A DNA stretch of 8,684 nt, taken from Anaerolineae bacterium (GTDB lineage: Bacteria; Chloroflexota; Anaerolineae; JAADDB01). Location: positions 1 to 8,684 of the forward strand of contig WFQT01000295.1 in assembly GCA_015486895.1 (NCBI GenBank). The letters run 5' to 3'. The stretch's first letter is position 1. The number at the start of each line of letters is the position of its first letter. The translations under genes and the position numbers were made by a program. Below are positions 6,108 through 8,684 of the stretch, piece after piece. The notes beneath the pieces were generated by a model that saw nothing but the letters and a program-made list of their open reading frames with translations, searched no databases and was not told the DNA's origin.

Positions 6108-6836
6108 CTATCGGCGCCTGGCAATGATAAGAACATGCGTTTCTTTTTCTAACGCTACCTTGCCCATGACAGCACCCACATGGGGCCATGGCGACTGGCT
6201 GATGATTTCATACTCCGGGCCGCCTAAAGCGCAACGATACTGGGCCACTGAGAAACCGTAGCGAGTCACCTCTTCATTGCTTTCCTGCCAGCAATCTCCC
6301 CGGCGCAAGAAAAGACGCTGTTTAACGCGAGCTTGCCTCGTTTCCTGGTTATAGCGGCCTTGGTCTATTTGCAGAAAACTGTCGTCGGACACAACTAATC
6401 GCAGTGTCCCGTCATAATGCGCCGTCAATCCCTGCTTCGTTAGAAAATCCAGAACAAAAAGTCCTCCTGGCCGCAAAACGAGGGCAACCCGCTTACACAG
6501 CCGGCCTAATGCCTTGGCGTCGGCTAACAAGTTGACGGCGGCGTTGGGGAGCACTACCAAATCCGTTGCTGAAGGAGGAACATAATGCCAGAGAGATGGA
6601 ACGTTAGCGACAAAGAGCAAGCGATTTGCTAAGCCGGCTGCCCGAGCGCTTTCCCGGAGCTCGTTGACCTGTGCTGGCGCCACCGCCGCCAAAGTCTTCA
6701 CACCGCCTTCAGCTAACAGCCTGGCTAAATCCCCGCCCTGACCGTGCAATTCTAATGCCATCTTGAACACAGAGTCTTGTTGTTCCCATATATCCTTCAG
6801 CAAACTATACCATTGAGTGCCGGTTGCAAATAACAT
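6108..6836 (-). CDS. Methyltransferase-fold protein with decayed SAM motif
   Basis: This 242-residue protein follows the class I methyltransferase plan. After strand 1, LELHGQGGDLARLLAEGG (28-45) aligns with the usual ExGxGxG, but two of the three glycines are replaced by H31 and Q33. The acidic residue that normally ends strand 2 and binds the SAM ribose is absent (AAVAPAQ, 50-56). Motif III, TDLVVLPNAAVNLL (91-104), and the post-motif LRPGGLFVLDF (121-131) are well kept. The C-terminal part has the mixed sheet typical of small-molecule methyltransferases. It may bind SAM poorly or have become a non-catalytic protein. The ATG at 6836 follows AAAAGGAG eight bases upstream. Its neighbour downstream is the eRF1-like gene, 261 bases away. 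The substrate is unknown. Confidence 0.7.
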   Translation of the reverse strand: MLFATGTQWYSLLKDIWEQQDSVFKMALELHGQGGDLARLLAEGGVKTLAAVAPAQVNELRESARAAGLANRLLFVANVPSLWHYVPPSATDLVVLPNAAVNLLADAKALGRLCKRVALVLRPGGLFVLDFLTKQGLTAHYDGTLRLVVSDDSFLQIDQGRYNQETRQARVKQRLFLRRGDCWQESNEEVTRYGFSVAQYRCALGGPEYEIISQSPWPHVGAVMGKVALEKETHVLIIARRR

Positions 6837-6883
6837 CTATTTTTCTCCTTTTCATAAATCTCTCACTAAGAGCTGCCACCGCT

Positions 6884-6892
6884 ATCATAACA
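6884..6892 (-). promoter_or_regulatory. Extended -10 upstream of the methyltransferase-like gene
   Basis: On the minus strand TGTTATGAT matches the extended -10 pattern TGnTATAAT with one mismatch in the hexamer. It lies about 48 bases before the ATG at 6836. No good -35 is seen, which extended -10 promoters can tolerate. Confidence 0.35.
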
Positions 6893-7001
6893 CACCTTAC
6901 TCTTCCTTGCTGAACAGCACCAAAAACGTTCACGTTTGGGATAAAGGCCAAATTGTGGTACCCTTGATCTAATTATGTTAGGTGTTGGCGTTTTGGGTTA
7001 T

Positions 7002-7027
7002 AGCCACAGACTAAGTGTTATCCTGTG
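7002..7027. repeat. Degenerate CACAGA-type palindrome remnant
   Basis: CACAG (7005-7009) and CTGTG (7023-7027) form a short inverted repeat with a 13-base loop. Its AGCCACAGA start matches the inner arm of element 1 at 4252-4260. It is probably a decayed relative of those elements, but it is too short to be sure. Confidence 0.3.
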
Positions 7028-7123
7028 ATTTATTTTCGGAGTAGTGACCTGTTCCCAGTTGTGTAATCGCTGTGGCAACATTCAGATTTTCCCGGCTGAC
7101 GAGGTGCCACTAAGGAAAAGGCT

Positions 7124-7591
7124 ATGAATTACATTCAGACGCTACGGGAATACATAGGACATAAGCCCCTTCTTATTCCCGGTGTTAGGGCTCTCATCCG
7201 TAATGATGCCGGCGAAGTATTGCTTCAGTTGCGTTCTGATTTCAATGTGTGGGGATTGCCGGCCGGCGCCATGGAGCTGGGCGAGTCAGCCTGGCAAGCG
7301 GTACAGAGGGAAGTGCGCGAAGAAACAGGGATCGAGGTACAGGCCGCTAAGCTGTTTGGTGTTTACAGTGATCCTAAGTTTACTGTTGTTTACCCAAATG
7401 GCGATCAAGTGCAAGTTTTTGCTGTCGCCTTTTTGGTCACACAGTGGCGGGGTGCACTGACCGGCGGTGACGAGGAAACATTAGCATTGCGTTTTTTCCC
7501 CCTGGATGCCCTGCCGGAGAACATGTTACCGGCCCATCGGCAGACGCTTCTCGATTTCCAGCAAAATGAGAATGGCTGTTTGATTCGTTGA
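7124..7591 (+). CDS. Nudix hydrolase
   Basis: This 155-residue protein has a complete Nudix box at residues 48-70: G48, E54, R62-E63, E66-E67 and G69, fitting the consensus Gx5Ex7REUxEExGU. The acidic residues bind Mg and cleave a nucleoside diphosphate linked to another group. The N-terminal YIGHKPLLIPGVRALI stretch and the VYPNGDQVQVFAVAFLV segment after the box are typical of the ADP-ribose or nucleoside-triphosphate branch, but the substrate cannot be told from sequence alone. The ATG is preceded by AAGG eight bases upstream. The stop lies 12 bases before the pyrFE start, so the two form an operon. This suggests a housekeeping role in nucleotide clean-up. Confidence 0.93.
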   Translation: MNYIQTLREYIGHKPLLIPGVRALIRNDAGEVLLQLRSDFNVWGLPAGAMELGESAWQAVQREVREETGIEVQAAKLFGVYSDPKFTVVYPNGDQVQVFAVAFLVTQWRGALTGGDEETLALRFFPLDALPENMLPAHRQTLLDFQQNENGCLIR

Positions 7592-7603
7592 GAGGGGAAA
7601 GAC

Positions 7604-8684
7604 ATGCGTTTTTTTGACAAACTGATTAACGCCAGCCATCGTAATCATTCATTACTCTGTGTGGGGTTGGACCCGCGGCCGGAGCGTTTGCCGGGGCGTT
7701 ATCGTGTTGCCGCCGATCCGCTGTTAGCCTGGAACAGTGACATTATTGCCCAAACGGTTGATATGGTGGCTGCCTACAAGCCGAACATTGCTTTTTATGA
7801 GGCCTTGGGTCGGCCGGGTTATGATCTGTTGCAAAAAACGCTGGCCGCCGTGCCGTCGGAAATCCCGGTGATCCTGGATGCTAAACGGGGTGACATTGGC
7901 AGCACGGCGGAGGCTTACGCTCAAGCTGTTTTCCGGCAGTGGGGTGCTGACGCGGTGACGTTAAGCCCGTTTTTGGGGCCGGATAGCATTGCCCCTTTTG
8001 CGGCTTACCGTGAAAAAGGGCTTTTCCTCCTCTGTCACACTTCCAATCCGGGGGCGGCGGCTTTGCAAGAGCGGCCATCTCCTACCTTACCGCTTCACCT
8101 ATATTTAGCAGCGACGATGCCCGGTTGGTCGGAGCACGGCAACATCGGGTTGGTAGTAGGGGCGACTTACCCGGCTGCCATTGCCGAAGTACGGGCGGCT
8201 GCTCCTGATGCCTGGTTGCTGTTGCCTGGAGTTGGCGCTCAAGGGGGGGACTTGGAGGCCGCTGTGCGCACCGGGATGCGTGCCGACGGCCTTGGATTGT
8301 TGGTGAGTGTCAGCCGGGGCGTTGCCTTGGCCGAAGAGATACGGGAAGTGGCCTCCACCTACCGGAGGCGCATCAATCGAGCGCTGGCGTTAGGGCCTGC
8401 GGCTCCGCCGTCGCCGGCTCGGGCGCTGGTAGAAGAGCTGGTCGCGCTGGGGGCAATTCGCTTCGGCGATTTTCTCCTGGCTTCTGGAAAGCACTCTCCT
8501 ATTTACATTGATTTACGGCGGTCCATCGCCAGCCCGGCCACGATGCGCCACCTTGCCAACATTTACGCCCGGCTGCTGGCACCGCTAAGTGTCCAGCGGC
8601 TGGCGGCGGTGCCGTACGGGGCACTTCCTATCGCCACGGTGGTCAGCCAGGCCACCGACTTGCCGCTGGTTTACCCCCGCAAAG
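7604..8684 (+). CDS. pyrFE: Bifunctional OMP decarboxylase / orotate phosphoribosyltransferase (PyrF-PyrE fusion, 3' truncated by window)
   Basis: The frame is open to the window edge, giving 360 codons, and I translated it directly. Residues 1-255 are a type 2 orotidine-5'-phosphate decarboxylase: VGLDPRPERLP (20-30), AYKPNIAFYEALG (57-69), the catalytic DxKxxD as D92-K94-D97 in LDAKRGDIGSTAEA, LLPGVGAQGGD (206-216) and VSRGV near 236-240. A Pro/Ala-rich linker follows (about 260-275). An orotate phosphoribosyltransferase then begins with FGDFLLASGKHSPIYIDLR (287-305) and AAVPYGALPIAT (334-345). Its PRPP loop lies past the window. The fusion would carry out the last two steps of UMP synthesis, in the order opposite to eukaryotic UMP synthase. 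AGAGGGGA precedes the ATG, 12 bases after the Nudix stop. The domains are translated in one frame with no stop. Confidence 0.93.
   Translation, partial: MRFFDKLINASHRNHSLLCVGLDPRPERLPGRYRVAADPLLAWNSDIIAQTVDMVAAYKPNIAFYEALGRPGYDLLQKTLAAVPSEIPVILDAKRGDIGSTAEAYAQAVFRQWGADAVTLSPFLGPDSIAPFAAYREKGLFLLCHTSNPGAAALQERPSPTLPLHLYLAATMPGWSEHGNIGLVVGATYPAAIAEVRAAAPDAWLLLPGVGAQGGDLEAAVRTGMRADGLGLLVSVSRGVALAEEIREVASTYRRRINRALALGPAAPPSPARALVEELVALGAIRFGDFLLASGKHSPIYIDLRRSIASPATMRHLANIYARLLAPLSVQRLAAVPYGALPIATVVSQATDLPLVYPRK

Larger units (their letters stand above)
6837..7123. other. Divergent intergenic region
   Basis: These 287 bases separate the minus-strand genes from the plus-strand Nudix-pyrFE pair and should carry promoters for both directions. 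Seen are an extended -10 for the leftward gene, an AGCCACAGA/CTGTG remnant (7002-7027) resembling the decamer repeats at 4226-4584, and an AT-rich stretch (TTGATCTAATTATGTT, 6964-6979) with no clean -35/-10 pair for the rightward genes. No RNA gene is recognised. Confidence 0.5.

Overview
This window looks like a chromosomal segment of a free-living bacterium. It holds eight protein-coding genes and about 500 bases of repeat-rich intergenic DNA. A Chloroflexota-like host (Anaerolineae or a relative) is my best guess. It rests on an eRF1-like protein with a zinc ribbon, a PyrF-PyrE fusion in the bacterial order, and moderate GC. This is inference, and no single marker settles it.

Left block, minus strand, 4173 down to 52: four metabolic genes read as a likely operon, in the order mtnA (S-methyl-5-thioribose-1-phosphate isomerase), a form IV RuBisCO-like protein (RLP), a transketolase N-terminal half and a transketolase C-terminal half. 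Both pairs are joined by ATGA stop/start overlaps, with 92 bases between the pairs. MtnA makes a 5-substituted ribulose 1-phosphate. Known RLPs act on such compounds in methionine salvage. A split transketolase could then cleave the xylulose-5-phosphate-type product. The neighbourhood thus suggests a salvage route for 5'-methylthioadenosine or 5'-deoxyadenosine that ends in a transketolase. The RLP keeps the Lys and Asp of the RuBisCO KDDE motif but has His in place of Glu, and it lacks the loop-6 Lys, so it should not fix CO2.

Middle, 4174-4691: no gene. It holds two palindromic elements of the same design. Each has an outer inverted repeat around an inner imperfect palindrome built from CACRGA-type units spaced about 10 bases apart.

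Next, 4692-6836, minus strand: an eRF1-like (baeRF/VLRF1-type) protein with a GGS in place of GGQ and a C-terminal zinc ribbon, then a methyltransferase-fold protein with a decayed SAM-binding motif.

Right end, plus strand from 7124: a Nudix hydrolase followed 12 bases later by a PyrF-PyrE fusion (UMP synthesis), cut by the window edge. A 287-base divergent spacer (6837-7123) separates the two transcription directions.

Four start codons decide how the genes are read. The GTG and TTG starts obtained by extending the transketolase C half, mtnA and eRF1-like frames to their longest form are rejected in favour of downstream ATGs that have a Shine-Dalgarno or a stop/start overlap.
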